Position numbers and translations under genes: made by a program. A stretch of DNA of 64,000 nt from Anaerococcus marasmi (GTDB lineage: Bacteria > Bacillota > Clostridia > Tissierellales > Peptoniphilaceae), in contig NZ_OLMF01000004.1 in the NCBI RefSeq assembly GCF_900290195.1, positions 237,501 to 301,500 of the forward strand, given 5' to 3'. A model generated the notes under the pieces. The model had not been told where the DNA came from, ran no database searches, and saw only the letters and a list, made by a program, of their open reading frames with translations. This document shows, piece after piece, positions 25,074 through 33,454 of this stretch (positions are counted from its first letter, which is position 1; the number at the start of each line of letters is the position of its first letter).

Positions 25074-25950
25074 TTAAGCGGAATGTAATCTGTACATAGC
25101 AGGAGACGTTCCGTTTAATTTTGTTTTAATCCTATCTTCATTGTGCCACTTAATATATTTTTTAATCTCATTTCTCAAATGATCATAACTTTTAAAATCT
25201 TCTCCATAATACATTTCCTGTTTCATAATTCAAAAGAAATTCTCCATAGGAGAATTGTCTAGACAATTGCCTTTTCTTGACATAATTTGCCTAATATTCA
25301 TTTTTTCTAGTTTCTTGGTCCATGAATCATGTTGGTAATGGAATCCTTGGTCTGAGTGTATTATTAAGTTATTCTTGTTTTTTAATTTGTGTAAAGCCTT
25401 ATCTAACATTGTATTTGTTAATTCTATTGTTGGGTGATAACTTAGGGTATAGCTAATTATTTCACTGCTGTATAGGTTTAATATTGGTGATAGGTATAGT
25501 TTATTTTCTTGACCATTAATTCTAAACTCGGTTACATCTGTTAGCCATAATTGATTTGGTTTATCAGCTTTAAATTCTCTATTTACAACATTATCTGCTA
25601 CTTTACCTATTTGTCCATTGTATGATGAGTATTTTCTTGATCTAGTTTTGAATTTAGTACATAACAAGAATTCTTCTCTCATTATTCTTAAGACTCTTTT
25701 ATGGTTGATATTAAATCCCTTATTTTTTAATACCATAGTTACTCTTCTATATCCATATCTACCTTTTGATGCTTCTACTATCCTCATTATTTCTTTTCTA
25801 ATTTCTTTATCTTTATCTACTGGTTTAGCTAATTTTATCTTCTATTCATAGTATGATGTTTTTGGTAGTTCAGCTATTTCCAACCATTCGCTTATCTTGC
25901 TTTTTGGATATTTTTTTATTAACTTGAGGATTATCTTTGTTTTTCCTTGC
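25074..25950 (-). pseudogene. IS3/IS150 orfB transposase, broken
   Basis: The integrase core is readable: ASKGRYGYRRVTMVL, then WLTDVTEFRI with the first Asp, HSDQGFHYQ with the second Asp, and LDNSPMENFF with the Glu. In-frame stops interrupt it in two places: a TAG after KTSYYE (near 25851) and a TGA after ENFF (about 25230), where intact proteins read FFGxxKxE. After the second stop the frame continues as IMKQEMYYGEDF and ends LNGTSPAMYRLHSA at TAA 25076-25074. The longest uninterrupted piece is 25230-25787. The gene cannot make a full transposase without readthrough. Confidence 0.85.
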
Positions 25951-25959
25951 TTCTACTTC

Positions 25960-26469
25960 CTATTCCAGTAGCAAGGCTTGTAGCTTTTTTTCGTATACTA
26001 TCTTTATTTTGAGAAGTCTATTTTCTTCCCTTAATTTTATTAATTCTTCTCTTTCACTTTCATTTATTGGAGTATTAGTTTTAGACTTTTTATTTGATTT
26101 GGTCATGTTTTTCTTAGGCCTTCCTCTCTTATCTTCTAGTCCAGATAGATCACGTTCAAGATACGTCTTCTCCCATTTGTATATCATAGACCCATTAACA
26201 AGATTAAAGTGCTCTGCAGTCTCTCTAAGCGTAGTATTATTGATTTGCCTATATTGTATTACAGATAACTTAAATTCACTAGTGTATTTATTGTTCTTTA
26301 ACTTCTTAGATAAGCTCTCTAAGCTTCCTGAATTATATTTATTTATCCAGTTCCGCATGGTTGAATATGGAATATCATATTTTTAAGCCACACTTTTATG
26401 ACCACCTGATTCTCCTGATAAATATTCTAGTACTAATTTTATTTTAAATTCCTTTGTGTATTTTGGTAT
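25960..26469 (-). pseudogene. IS3/IS150 orfA, broken
   Basis: A helix-turn-helix orfA. A ribosome site leads to ATA CCA AAA at 26469 where ATG is expected, followed by KYTKEFKIKLVLEYLSGESG and GHKSVA, then TAA (26385-26383), then KYDIPYSTMRNWINKYNSGS. The remaining open frame from the ATG at 26358 (132 residues) holds the second helix-turn-helix (TLRETAEHFNLVNGSMIYKW) and the coiled end (REENRLLKIKIVYEKKLQ). A lost start and a stop make it a pseudogene. Confidence 0.82.
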
Positions 26470-26562
26470 GAAAAAAACCTCCATCCGTATTCCGTATTTT
26501 GGGGTTCAGGTCAATTACAGCGATATTTATGATTGAGGAGCTGTTGCAGAGTGAATAAATCG

Positions 26563-26656
26563 TCCTAATATCACCAGAGGAACCTATTAGAAAATTTTGC
26601 TTCCATAAGCCGGAAGTCTATATAAAAAATTTTCTAAGAGACCCTCTGCTATAGGA
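26563..26656 (+). other. Long imperfect hairpin, possible structured RNA
   Basis: Nested complementary blocks: TCCTA (26563-26567) with TAGGA (26652-26656); AGAGG (26576-26580) with CCTCT (26643-26647); TTAGAAAATTTT (26587-26598) with AAAATTTTCTAA (26626-26637); CTTCC (26600-26604) with GGAAG (26612-26616). The 94-base unit has no coding frame. I do not recognise the fold as a known riboswitch. It could be a small RNA, a leader of the Crp/Fnr gene 290 bases on, or a MITE-like relic. The strand is not certain. Confidence 0.45.
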
Positions 26657-26807
26657 CTTTAGGAGTTAGGTCGAAATCTTAAAGTAATAGTTTGTAAATG
26701 TCAACGGTGAGATTATATTTGACAGCAGACTATATTTTAATCTGAGTACTTATAAAATAAATAAAACAGATAGAGAAAGATATAATGAATAAGTCAATTA
26801 TTATTTT

Positions 26808-26848
26808 AAGACTTTAGGACAATTAGTTTCTAGAGTCTTTTATTTTTG
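26808..26848 (+). terminator. Probable rho-independent terminator
   Basis: AAGACTTTAG (26808-26817) pairs with CTAGAGTCTT (26830-26839) with one G-T pair, followed by TTATTTTT. It lies between the hairpin at 26563 and the Crp/Fnr gene and separates them. The rest of 26657-26940 shows nothing else. Confidence 0.6.
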
Positions 26849-26945
26849 GGTATTTATGTGTTAGTGAATGAAATATTAAGAGCTTAAATCTATATATAAA
26901 TAAGAAAAAAATCCAGCTTATAGATATTATATAAAGGAGATCTTG

Positions 26946-27632
26946 ATGGAAACTTGTAAAGAATGTAAGAAAAAAGGTGCATGTCTATCTAAAATAAATC
27001 TTTTTAATAAACTTGGTATAGATGAATCAAATAGTATTTATATATCATCAATCCACAGAAATATTAAAAAAAACCAAAGTATTTTCTTTAGTGATGATCC
27101 AGTAGATAAAATAATTGTAATTAGTCATGGAAAAATTAAAGCTTCTTCTTATGACGAGGATGGAAGAGAGAGTATAAGGAAAATTTACCTAGAGGGCGAT
27201 ATTATCGGAGAGGACTCAATTTTCCTTGATAATACCTATAATTCAAATGGTGTAGCTATTGAAGATACCGGGATTTGTCAAATAGACAAAAATTTATTAA
27301 GGAATATTTTGGTAAAAGATCATGACTTTTCACTAAATATGATAAAATCACTTAGCGAAAAATTATATGATACAGAAAAACTCCTAGAAATTTTGTCAAT
27401 AAAAGATTCTTACAAAAGATTAGCCGCATTTTTACTTTATAGGTCGAAAATGAGCAAGAACCATTTAGTAAGTCTTAACCAGGAAAACATTGCATCGTCA
27501 ATAAATATGACAAGAGAAACTGTATCTAGAAAACTATCTGAGCTTGAAAAAGATGGATATATAGAAAATATAGCCTATAAAAAAATTAAGATAAAAAACA
27601 TATCCGCTTTGGAAAACTTAACAATTATGTAA
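26946..27632 (+). CDS. Crp/Fnr family transcriptional regulator
   Basis: A 228-residue regulator with an N-terminal cyclic-nucleotide-type sensor domain (about 20-140; IDKIIVISHGKIKAS and EGDIIGEDSIF) and a C-terminal winged helix (NQENIASSINMTRETVSRKL, then ELEKDGYIE). A cluster of four cysteines at the N-terminus (C4, C7, C13 region: CKECKKKGAC) could hold an Fe-S centre, as in Fnr. The ATG at 26946 is preferred over a TTG one codon earlier because of AAGGAG spacing. Its neighbours Ric and flavodiiron protein point to NO or oxygen sensing. A CRP-type box ahead of ric is a plausible target. Confidence 0.9.
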   Translation: METCKECKKKGACLSKINLFNKLGIDESNSIYISSIHRNIKKNQSIFFSDDPVDKIIVISHGKIKASSYDEDGRESIRKIYLEGDIIGEDSIFLDNTYNSNGVAIEDTGICQIDKNLLRNILVKDHDFSLNMIKSLSEKLYDTEKLLEILSIKDSYKRLAAFLLYRSKMSKNHLVSLNQENIASSINMTRETVSRKLSELEKDGYIENIAYKKIKIKNISALENLTIM

Positions 27633-27634
27633 AT

Positions 27635-27683
27635 GTGTGATATAGAACACGGAAATATATAATCTCTTAGTTTACAATATAAT
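27635..27683 (+). promoter_or_regulatory. Candidate Crp/Fnr-dependent promoter of ric-fprA
   Basis: An inverted repeat GTGT-N8-ACAC (27635-27650) lies ahead of a perfect TATAAT (27678-27683) that lacks a recognisable -35. Its centre would be about 47 bases before the expected start, within reach of an activator. The half sites are short, so this is tentative. Confidence 0.45.
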
Positions 27684-27706
27684 TAAGTAGACTATAGGAG
27701 GTTATA

Positions 27707-28408
27707 ATGATTGGTATAAAGACTAAAATAGAAGATGTAGTCAAGACAGATAATAGTATGATAGATTTTTTTAATAAGGAGAAGATTGACTTTTGTTGCA
27801 ATGGCCATATGACTGTTGAAGAGATTGCAAAAGAAAAAAATATTGATGCAAATGATCTTGCTAAAAAAATTCAAGGAGCGATTAAGTCCGATAATTCTAA
27901 TAGAGAAGATATAATGAATATAGATGATTTTAAGAATTCAGATATAAAAGAGATGATAGACTCTTTAATCATAGATCATCACAAAAGAGAAAGAGATTTA
28001 CTTTTTGAAATAGATCCTTTATTAAATAAAATATTATCTGTTCATTTCGCACGTCATGGTGAGGAATTGATGAAGCTACATTCTCTTTTTGCAGACCTTA
28101 AGAAGGAATTAGAAGAACACTTTGTTAAAGAAGAAGAAATAACTTTCCCACTAATGTTAGAAAATGAATCACCTAGCCAAGAAGTAATCAAAAAGGTTGA
28201 AGAATTAGAAACTGACCATGAAGAGGCGGGAGATATTATCAAGGAAATGATAGAACTAACCGATTGGTTTGAAACGCCGGAAGATGCCTGCAGAACATAT
28301 GTGCATACATTTAATTTGCTAGAAAAGCTAGTAAAGGATGTATTTATCCATATATTCAAAGAAAATTCTATAATGTTTGAAAAATATAGGGAAAAAGGAG
28401 GAAAATAA
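27707..28408 (+). CDS. ric: Iron-sulfur cluster repair di-iron protein Ric (ScdA/YtfE)
   Basis: A 233-residue protein that repairs Fe-S clusters damaged by nitric oxide or peroxide. The N-terminal ScdA domain (about 1-60) has the family motif FCCNGHMTVEEIA with the Cys pair. The C-terminal hemerythrin-like domain has the iron ligands in HHKRERDLL, HFARHGEEL, HFVKEEEITFPL, ETDHEEAG and FIHIFKEN. The stop codon overlaps the start of the flavodiiron gene by one base, so both are made together. The regulator upstream is probably its controller. Confidence 0.93.
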   Translation: MIGIKTKIEDVVKTDNSMIDFFNKEKIDFCCNGHMTVEEIAKEKNIDANDLAKKIQGAIKSDNSNREDIMNIDDFKNSDIKEMIDSLIIDHHKRERDLLFEIDPLLNKILSVHFARHGEELMKLHSLFADLKKELEEHFVKEEEITFPLMLENESPSQEVIKKVEELETDHEEAGDIIKEMIELTDWFETPEDACRTYVHTFNLLEKLVKDVFIHIFKENSIMFEKYREKGGK

Positions 28409-29619
28409 TGAAGAAACAAATAAAAAATAATGTATATTGGGTCGGCAAGATCGATTGGGAGCTACAGGAATTCCATGGGAGTGAATTTTCTGTACACCAT
28501 GGCTCTAGCCAAAATGCATACCTAATACAAGAAGAAAAAACTGTACTGATAGATACAGTCTGGACACCTCATAAAGAAGAATTTGTTAAAAATCTCAAAA
28601 CAGAAATTGACCTAAAGGAAATTGATTACATTGTAATTAATCACGGAGAACCAGACCATTCTGGATCACTTGTAGAAATCATGGAAGAAATTCCAAACAC
28701 ACCGATTTATTGTACAGCTAATGGAAAGAAATCTCTAATTGGTCAGTACCACCATCCGGAATGGGACTATAGGGTAGTTAGGACTGGTGATTCTGTGGAT
28801 ATAGGCAATGGCAAGCAACTAGTTTTTGTAGAAATGACCATGCTTCATTGGCCTGACTCAATGGCAACATATATGACGGGCGATAATATCTTGTTTTCAA
28901 ATGATGCCTTTGGCCAACACTATGCCCTAAGTGAACTTTTCAATGACAAGGCAGATCCAACCATCCTTTGGAATGAAGCTATGAAATACTATGCGAATAT
29001 ATTGACACCTTTCTCAAGTTTTGCAAAAAAGAAAATAGAGGAAATTGTTGCAATGAACCTTCCTATAGATATTATAGCAACAAGCCATGGAAGCATTTGG
29101 AGAAAAAATGCCCTAGAGATAGTACAGAAATATGCTGAGTGGGCTGATAACTATAAGGAAGATCAAGTAACAGTTATCTATGATTCAATGTGGGGAGCAA
29201 CTAAAAAAATAGCCCACAAAATTGCAGATGATATTAGAAAAATTTCACCATCTACCAGGACGAAAGTCTTATCAGTTGCAGAAATGGATAGAAATGATAT
29301 TATGACAGAAGTATTTAGATCAAAAGCAATAGCTGTCGGCTCTCCTACAGTTGGTAGGTCCTCTATCACAACCATATCTGGCTGGCTTCACTTCTTAAAA
29401 GAGCTTAAATTTAAAGATAAAGTAGCAGGAGTCTTCGGATCTTATGGTTGGTCTGGAGAAGGAAATAAGGTATTGAGAGAAGAGCTTGAAAAAGCAGGTT
29501 TCCAAATTATTGATGAGGAAATAAAAGCTTCGTGGATGCCGGATGACGAATTTTTGAAGGAAACAGAAAAATTTTCTAAAGCTTTGCTTGATGCATCTGT
29601 TATTGAGAAAAAAGAATAA
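28408..29619 (+). CDS. fprA: Flavodiiron protein (FprA family NO/O2 reductase)
   Basis: A 403-residue A-type flavoprotein. The N-terminal metallo-beta-lactamase-like domain (1-245) carries the di-iron ligands: NHGEPDHSGS (H-x-E-x-D-H), the His in MTMLHWPDS, Asp in FSNDAFGQH and His in ATSHGSIWR. The C-terminal flavodoxin domain (about 255-395) begins VIYDSMWGATKKIAHKIADD and includes SPTVGRS and FGSYGWSGEG, which hold FMN. It reduces NO to N2O or O2 to water in anaerobes. Coupled to ric by a one-base overlap. A separate rubredoxin or reductase partner is not in the window. Confidence 0.95.
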   Translation: MKKQIKNNVYWVGKIDWELQEFHGSEFSVHHGSSQNAYLIQEEKTVLIDTVWTPHKEEFVKNLKTEIDLKEIDYIVINHGEPDHSGSLVEIMEEIPNTPIYCTANGKKSLIGQYHHPEWDYRVVRTGDSVDIGNGKQLVFVEMTMLHWPDSMATYMTGDNILFSNDAFGQHYALSELFNDKADPTILWNEAMKYYANILTPFSSFAKKKIEEIVAMNLPIDIIATSHGSIWRKNALEIVQKYAEWADNYKEDQVTVIYDSMWGATKKIAHKIADDIRKISPSTRTKVLSVAEMDRNDIMTEVFRSKAIAVGSPTVGRSSITTISGWLHFLKELKFKDKVAGVFGSYGWSGEGNKVLREELEKAGFQIIDEEIKASWMPDDEFLKETEKFSKALLDASVIEKKE

Positions 29620-29787
29620 CAAAACAAGTATTATTTTAAGATTTAGTTAAGATTTTATTAATTTTCATTAGGATGTTTTTAGCTTATCTTATTGAAAATG
29701 ATGTATTTTCACTATTCTGTTATTTGTTTGCAGTAGTGACTTACAAATTCTAATATTATTTACTTTCTATAAAAAAGGGAACAAAAG

Positions 29788-29834
29788 AAACTGTTGGGGC
29801 TATGAATAAACATACCAGCTTCAACAGTTTTTTT
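29788..29834 (+). terminator. Rho-independent terminator downstream of ric-fprA
   Basis: AAACTGTTG (29788-29796) with CAACAGTTT (29822-29830), extended by GGGCT/AGCTT pairing, then TTTTTTT. It is 170 bases after the fprA stop; the intervening DNA has no gene. Confidence 0.75.
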
Positions 29835-29937
29835 AAATAGATAGTTTATCATAATAAGTGCAATATAAGATAAACTCATAGCTAATCAGCTGTGTTAATA
29901 TGTAAGTGACCAAACAAAACACATTAAAAGGAGCGAT

Positions 29938-30256
29938 AACCATCTTACCATAGAAGAGCGAGCTTGTATCTATCAATTTTTAAATTTGAAAATGAGTATA
30001 AGAAAATTACACAAGCAATTAAAAGAAATTCATCTAAAATAAAAAATAGTAGTGTAGATTATACTAAGTATTTCCCAATAAAGGCAAATGACAAATATAT
30101 TGATAGAAGGAAAAACTTCTATAGGGAAAGTAAATTATCTAAAGATATTATTGATTATTTAACTATAAAGATTAACGAACATTAGTCCCCTGAACAAATA
30201 TCAAATAGAAGTACAAAAGTTATTCACCAAATACCATCTACATCAAGTATATTAGC
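29938..30256 (+). pseudogene. IS30-family transposase remnant
   Basis: NHLTIEERACIYQFLNLKMS opens the frame without a start codon. After a shift in an A-rich run (about 30003) it continues KITQAIKRNSSKI, then YFPIKANDKYIDRRK and KINEH, a TAG where Trp is expected, and SPEQISNRST. This is the N-terminal third of an IS30 transposase of a different type from 21938-22879. The catalytic domain is lost. Confidence 0.75.
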
Positions 30257-30408
30257 AATGCTTGTAGGTCATCTAATATAATTAATGCGATTAGACCGAG
30301 AAAAGAATAATTTAAACAGCACTTTTGACCTAAACCCATAAACACGGAATAATTTAATAATATTTTAAGCGGAATGCAATCTGTACATAACAGGAGACAT
30401 TCCGTTTA
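30250..30408. repeat. Copy of the small-gene tail, terminator half and IS3 left end
   Basis: AGCAATGCTTGTAGGTCATC and the rest of the small membrane-protein gene tail (to TAA 30279-30281), then AAACAGCACTT, then the IS3 left end TGACCTAAACCC (from 30326) for about 80 bases. It reproduces the junction at 24960-25120 with scattered changes. It is a diverged duplicate of a segment already carrying the insertion, or a second insertion at the same site. Confidence 0.8.
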
Positions 30409-30472
30409 AATTTAGGTATGATGCAAATTTTTGGTATATTCAGTAAGACTTGTTTAAATTGGATTTCTTTAT

Positions 30473-30500
30473 TTGTTCATGGGAGTAATTATAATATAAT
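30473..30500 (+). promoter_or_regulatory. Promoter of the S41 peptidase gene
   Basis: TTGTTC (30473-30478) and TATAAT (30495-30500), spacer 16 bases, about 58 bases before the ATG. Confidence 0.6.
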
Positions 30501-30558
30501 GGTTATGAATAGTTATGAGGTCCATAAATAAGTCAGAATAGAGATAAAAGGTGATAAA

Positions 30559-31866
30559 ATGAAGAAACCGAGATCATTAATATATTTATTTATTATAATA
30601 GTAACCTTTTTGTATACGGATTTTATAGTTAAAAAAGATAATTCAACTGATATTGATAAAATAAGATTAAAGGATATTCAAGAAGTTAATTTTGAATTAG
30701 ATAGAGAAGAATATATTGAGGATTTCAATTTTGTATATGAAACATTAAAAACTCATTATCCTTTTTTCGAGATTAATAAAAGAAAAAATGGAGTAGATTG
30801 GCTTTCGAACAAAAGATCTTATGAAGAGTATATATCTAAATCTAAAAATGATGAAGATTTTTTTAATAGAATGAATGATATTTTATCTGATTTAAATAAT
30901 GTTCATACAAATTTAGTTCCAGAGACAAATGGAATCTTCATGTACATAAGCTATAAAACTATGCCACAGAATAATTGGAGATATGATATTTCTAAGATTT
31001 ATGAAAAAGATAGGGTTAGAAGTAGATATAACATAAGTAACTCTACTGTAAATGAATTTATAAACAGTAATATCAAGAACGATAAAGAAAATCTAGATGA
31101 TTCAGATTATCAAAATCTAACCACTGATATTTTAATAAAAGATAAGCTAGCCTATATTAAAATTAAATCCATGTTGGGAGAACAATTCAAAGGAGACGAT
31201 AGAGAAATTTTATCAGATTTCTTACGTATAATAAAATCATATCCGTATCTAATTATTGATATTCGAGGAAATGGTGGTGGAGATACTAGATATTGGCAAG
31301 ATTTCTTATTGCCTCGAATCATTGATAAAGAATATGAAACTACGGTATATAGTTTTTTTAAGAATGGTGATCTCAATAGAAAAATAATCAAGCAAAAAGG
31401 TGTTAAAAAGAATGTAAATGAATTTTTAACTAACAGAGTGTTTAACGATGATGTAAGCTCAATAACTAAGGATTTTGAATATTATGGCAAGTCTAAAATT
31501 AAAATAAGTCCTTCTAAAGACTCTATCAAATATAAGGGAAACATTTATCTTATGGTAGATGAAGGAGTTTATTCTTCGTCAGAAACTCTAGCATCATTTT
31601 GCAAGGAAACAGAATTAGCAAAGCTCGTTGGTACAAAAACAGGTGGAGATGGAATAGGATTTGATCCTATGCAGGTAGACCTTCCTAATACAGGGTATGT
31701 TCTTAGATTTGCTAATAATTTGGGTATTACAGAATCAGGTTCAATAAATGAAATGGATCAAACAACTCCTGATATAATAGTAGATAGTAATTACACATAT
31801 ACAACTAAAAATTTAATAGACCAAGATATAGTCAAAGCCATAATTGAAGATGTAAATATTCGTTAA
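30559..31866 (+). CDS. S41 family peptidase, membrane-anchored
   Basis: A 435-residue protein with a basic N-terminus and a hydrophobic segment (residues 6-22) acting as signal anchor, placing the enzyme outside the membrane. The S41 (C-terminal processing peptidase) core follows: LIIDIRGNGGGDTRYW, the catalytic Ser region DEGVYSSSETLASFCK, and the Lys-bearing GTKTGGDGIGFDP. There is no PDZ domain evident, as in the tricorn/retinol-binding-like branch. The substrate is unknown. It is a single gene with its own promoter between IS debris and the tRNA. Confidence 0.85.
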   Translation: MKKPRSLIYLFIIIVTFLYTDFIVKKDNSTDIDKIRLKDIQEVNFELDREEYIEDFNFVYETLKTHYPFFEINKRKNGVDWLSNKRSYEEYISKSKNDEDFFNRMNDILSDLNNVHTNLVPETNGIFMYISYKTMPQNNWRYDISKIYEKDRVRSRYNISNSTVNEFINSNIKNDKENLDDSDYQNLTTDILIKDKLAYIKIKSMLGEQFKGDDREILSDFLRIIKSYPYLIIDIRGNGGGDTRYWQDFLLPRIIDKEYETTVYSFFKNGDLNRKIIKQKGVKKNVNEFLTNRVFNDDVSSITKDFEYYGKSKIKISPSKDSIKYKGNIYLMVDEGVYSSSETLASFCKETELAKLVGTKTGGDGIGFDPMQVDLPNTGYVLRFANNLGITESGSINEMDQTTPDIIVDSNYTYTTKNLIDQDIVKAIIEDVNIR

Positions 31867-31978
31867 AGCAATACATTCTGATTGTAAGAATATGAAATCA
31901 ATTAGAAAAAGTTTTACTAAAGCTCGTAATAAAGAGTTCAAAAATTTATGTTTAAATTTTCATAATTTATAATTGAAA

Positions 31979-32030
31979 AACTCATAAAACCAGGTCAATC
32001 ATCAGTCCAAGGTTTTATGAGTTTTGTTTT
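31979..32030. terminator. Bidirectional terminator between S41 peptidase and tRNA-Thr
   Basis: A perfect 13-bp stem AACTCATAAAACC (31979-31991) / GGTTTTATGAGTT (32011-32023) with T runs on both strands. It can end the peptidase transcript and, from the other side, the tRNA, which stops 8 bases away. Confidence 0.85.
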
Positions 32031-32106
32031 TGGAGCTAGAAACAGGACTTGAACCTGCAACCTACGGTTTACGATACCGGTGCTCTACCAATTGAGCTAT
32101 TCTAGC
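32031..32106 (-). tRNA. tRNA-Thr (anticodon CGT)
   Basis: A complete 76-base tRNA on the minus strand. Acceptor GCTAGAA/TTCTAGC, D arm GCTC..GAGC, anticodon loop ATCGTAA giving CGT, T arm GCAGG-TTCAAGT-CCTGT, discriminator T and an encoded CCA. The anticodon stem CCGGT/ACCGT has a C-T mismatch at its outer pair (27-43). CGT reads the rare codon ACG. Confidence 0.92.
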
Positions 32107-32160
32107 ATATGTATATGATAACATATTTTTTCTTTTTTGGGAATGGATTTTAAATTCTTA

Positions 32161-32188
32161 TTGTATCTTATGGGATTTTTGATATAAT
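32161..32188 (+). promoter_or_regulatory. Promoter of the gene at 32207
   Basis: TTGTAT (32161-32166) and TATAAT (32183-32188), spacer 16. It lies only 19 bases ahead of the ATG, giving a leader of about 12 bases. Confidence 0.65.
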
Positions 32189-32206
32189 TATTAGTATGGA
32201 GTTATT

Positions 32207-33391
32207 ATGGATTATACAAATATATTAAATGATATAGTTGAATTATTTACATACAATAGAATAACTTTGATTCCGGTAATCTTTGGTCTTATCTTATTAA
32301 TACTATTTATTATTTCTAAGGCCTTTAGAAAGAGCGGCTTGTTTGTGCTCGCTTTAACTTTTGCTGTAGATTACGGTATTAGGTCTTTACCTTTTGACCT
32401 TTATGGGACTTTTCCTATTTTAAATAATGTTGTTGCAGGATTTTACTTGCTTGGTGGTATTATTTTTGTTATAAAAATTGTTAAGATTCTAGTTAAGACT
32501 TCATCTAATTTAGTAAAGGCAAGTGATTACAAGCCAGGCAAGAATGGATTTTTTAGATATACTGGTGCTTTGGCTTTTATTATAATGCTTTTAGTTAATA
32601 TTATTGATAGTAATAATATTATTCCAAGATCTTTGAAGAGTCTTCTTACTTCCTTATCATTCTTGTATATGGTTTTTAGGACTTTACTATCTACTTATAA
32701 ACATCTTAATGAGAAAGACGTTAGGCTTGTTAAGGATAAGATGAGTTTTGATGATATCGACGAATACTTAAATGAGAAGGACCAAGCTCCTAGAGGTGTC
32801 AATGCTGATAGGAGAGTGAGAAAAAGTCTTGATGATGATGTGAAGATATTTAAGGGATTTGATTCAGATAAGTCTCATACGGTTAAGATGGATGATCCTA
32901 TAAGAGTTGAGGATTTAAGTTCTGATCTTACGAGGATTAGGAATAAGGAAAGGGAGATTGAAAAAATCGAAAGAGAACTTTCTAATACTGATATTATCCA
33001 TTTAGTAAGTAGGGACGATGAGAAGGCTCTTAACGAGACGACTATTAAGATTACTAATATTGAAAGCGGCGATGTTACTTCATATACTAGTAGGAAGGCC
33101 AAGTTTAATATGGTTGAGGAGAAAGAGTATAAGGTTGATTTGGAGTTTAGACACAACAACGAGTACGATTACGGAAGATTTATAGATATTTTGATTAAGT
33201 ATGCCAAGGATAAATCAGTCTATAAGTTTGAACTTATAGTTTCACCTGCTGATATCAAGGAATCTAAGATTGTTCTTTATGATCCTTCGAATATTTTCGA
33301 TTTAGATGAGGAGGATTATCAAAATATTGGTGGAAGAATCATAAGTATGAATTTTCCAAAATACAAGATTAATTTTATTACTGGAAATTAG
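32207..33391 (+). CDS. Conserved-looking membrane protein of unknown function
   Basis: A 394-residue protein I do not recognise. Four hydrophobic segments (near 18-38, 42-60, 70-92 and 118-140, perhaps a fifth at 145-160) are followed by a charged cytoplasmic region (about 165-280) rich in Asp, Lys and Arg, and a C-terminal domain of mixed strands (VDLEFRHNNEYDYGRFIDIL to the end). It begins the core-gene half, with its own promoter and terminator, next to tRNA-Thr. No catalytic motif is seen. Confidence 0.75.
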   Translation: MDYTNILNDIVELFTYNRITLIPVIFGLILLILFIISKAFRKSGLFVLALTFAVDYGIRSLPFDLYGTFPILNNVVAGFYLLGGIIFVIKIVKILVKTSSNLVKASDYKPGKNGFFRYTGALAFIIMLLVNIIDSNNIIPRSLKSLLTSLSFLYMVFRTLLSTYKHLNEKDVRLVKDKMSFDDIDEYLNEKDQAPRGVNADRRVRKSLDDDVKIFKGFDSDKSHTVKMDDPIRVEDLSSDLTRIRNKEREIEKIERELSNTDIIHLVSRDDEKALNETTIKITNIESGDVTSYTSRKAKFNMVEEKEYKVDLEFRHNNEYDYGRFIDILIKYAKDKSVYKFELIVSPADIKESKIVLYDPSNIFDLDEEDYQNIGGRIISMNFPKYKINFITGN

Positions 33392-33410
33392 AGTTATTCG
33401 ATAAAGCATG

Positions 33411-33438
33411 GGTAGGATGAGTCCTATCTTTTGCTTTT
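33411..33438 (+). terminator. Rho-independent terminator
   Basis: GGTAGGA (33411-33417), loop TGAG, TCCTATC (33422-33428), followed by TTTTGCTTTT; one G-T pair. Confidence 0.7.
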
Positions 33439-33454
33439 ATAGGAGTTTATTTTT

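Larger units (their letters stand above)
25035..26513 (-). mobile_element. IS3-family (IS150-like) insertion sequence, inactivated
   Basis: 1,479 bp bounded by TGACCTGAACCC and its complement GGGTTCAGGTCA. It carries orfA and orfB on the minus strand, both broken. It sits inside the terminator loop of a decayed transporter unit (AAACAG-TTCTT just before the left end). A lone left end of the same element, at the same junction, occurs at 30326-30408. Confidence 0.88.

Noticed and set aside
26563-26656. Lysine riboswitch, because of AGAGG and GCCGGAAG
   Set aside because: The lysine core motifs are not in the needed order, AGAGG pairs with CCTCT here, and no lysine gene follows.
29964-30185. 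A 73-residue hypothetical protein
   Set aside because: It is the second half of a frameshifted IS30 transposase; the first residues come from the wrong frame.
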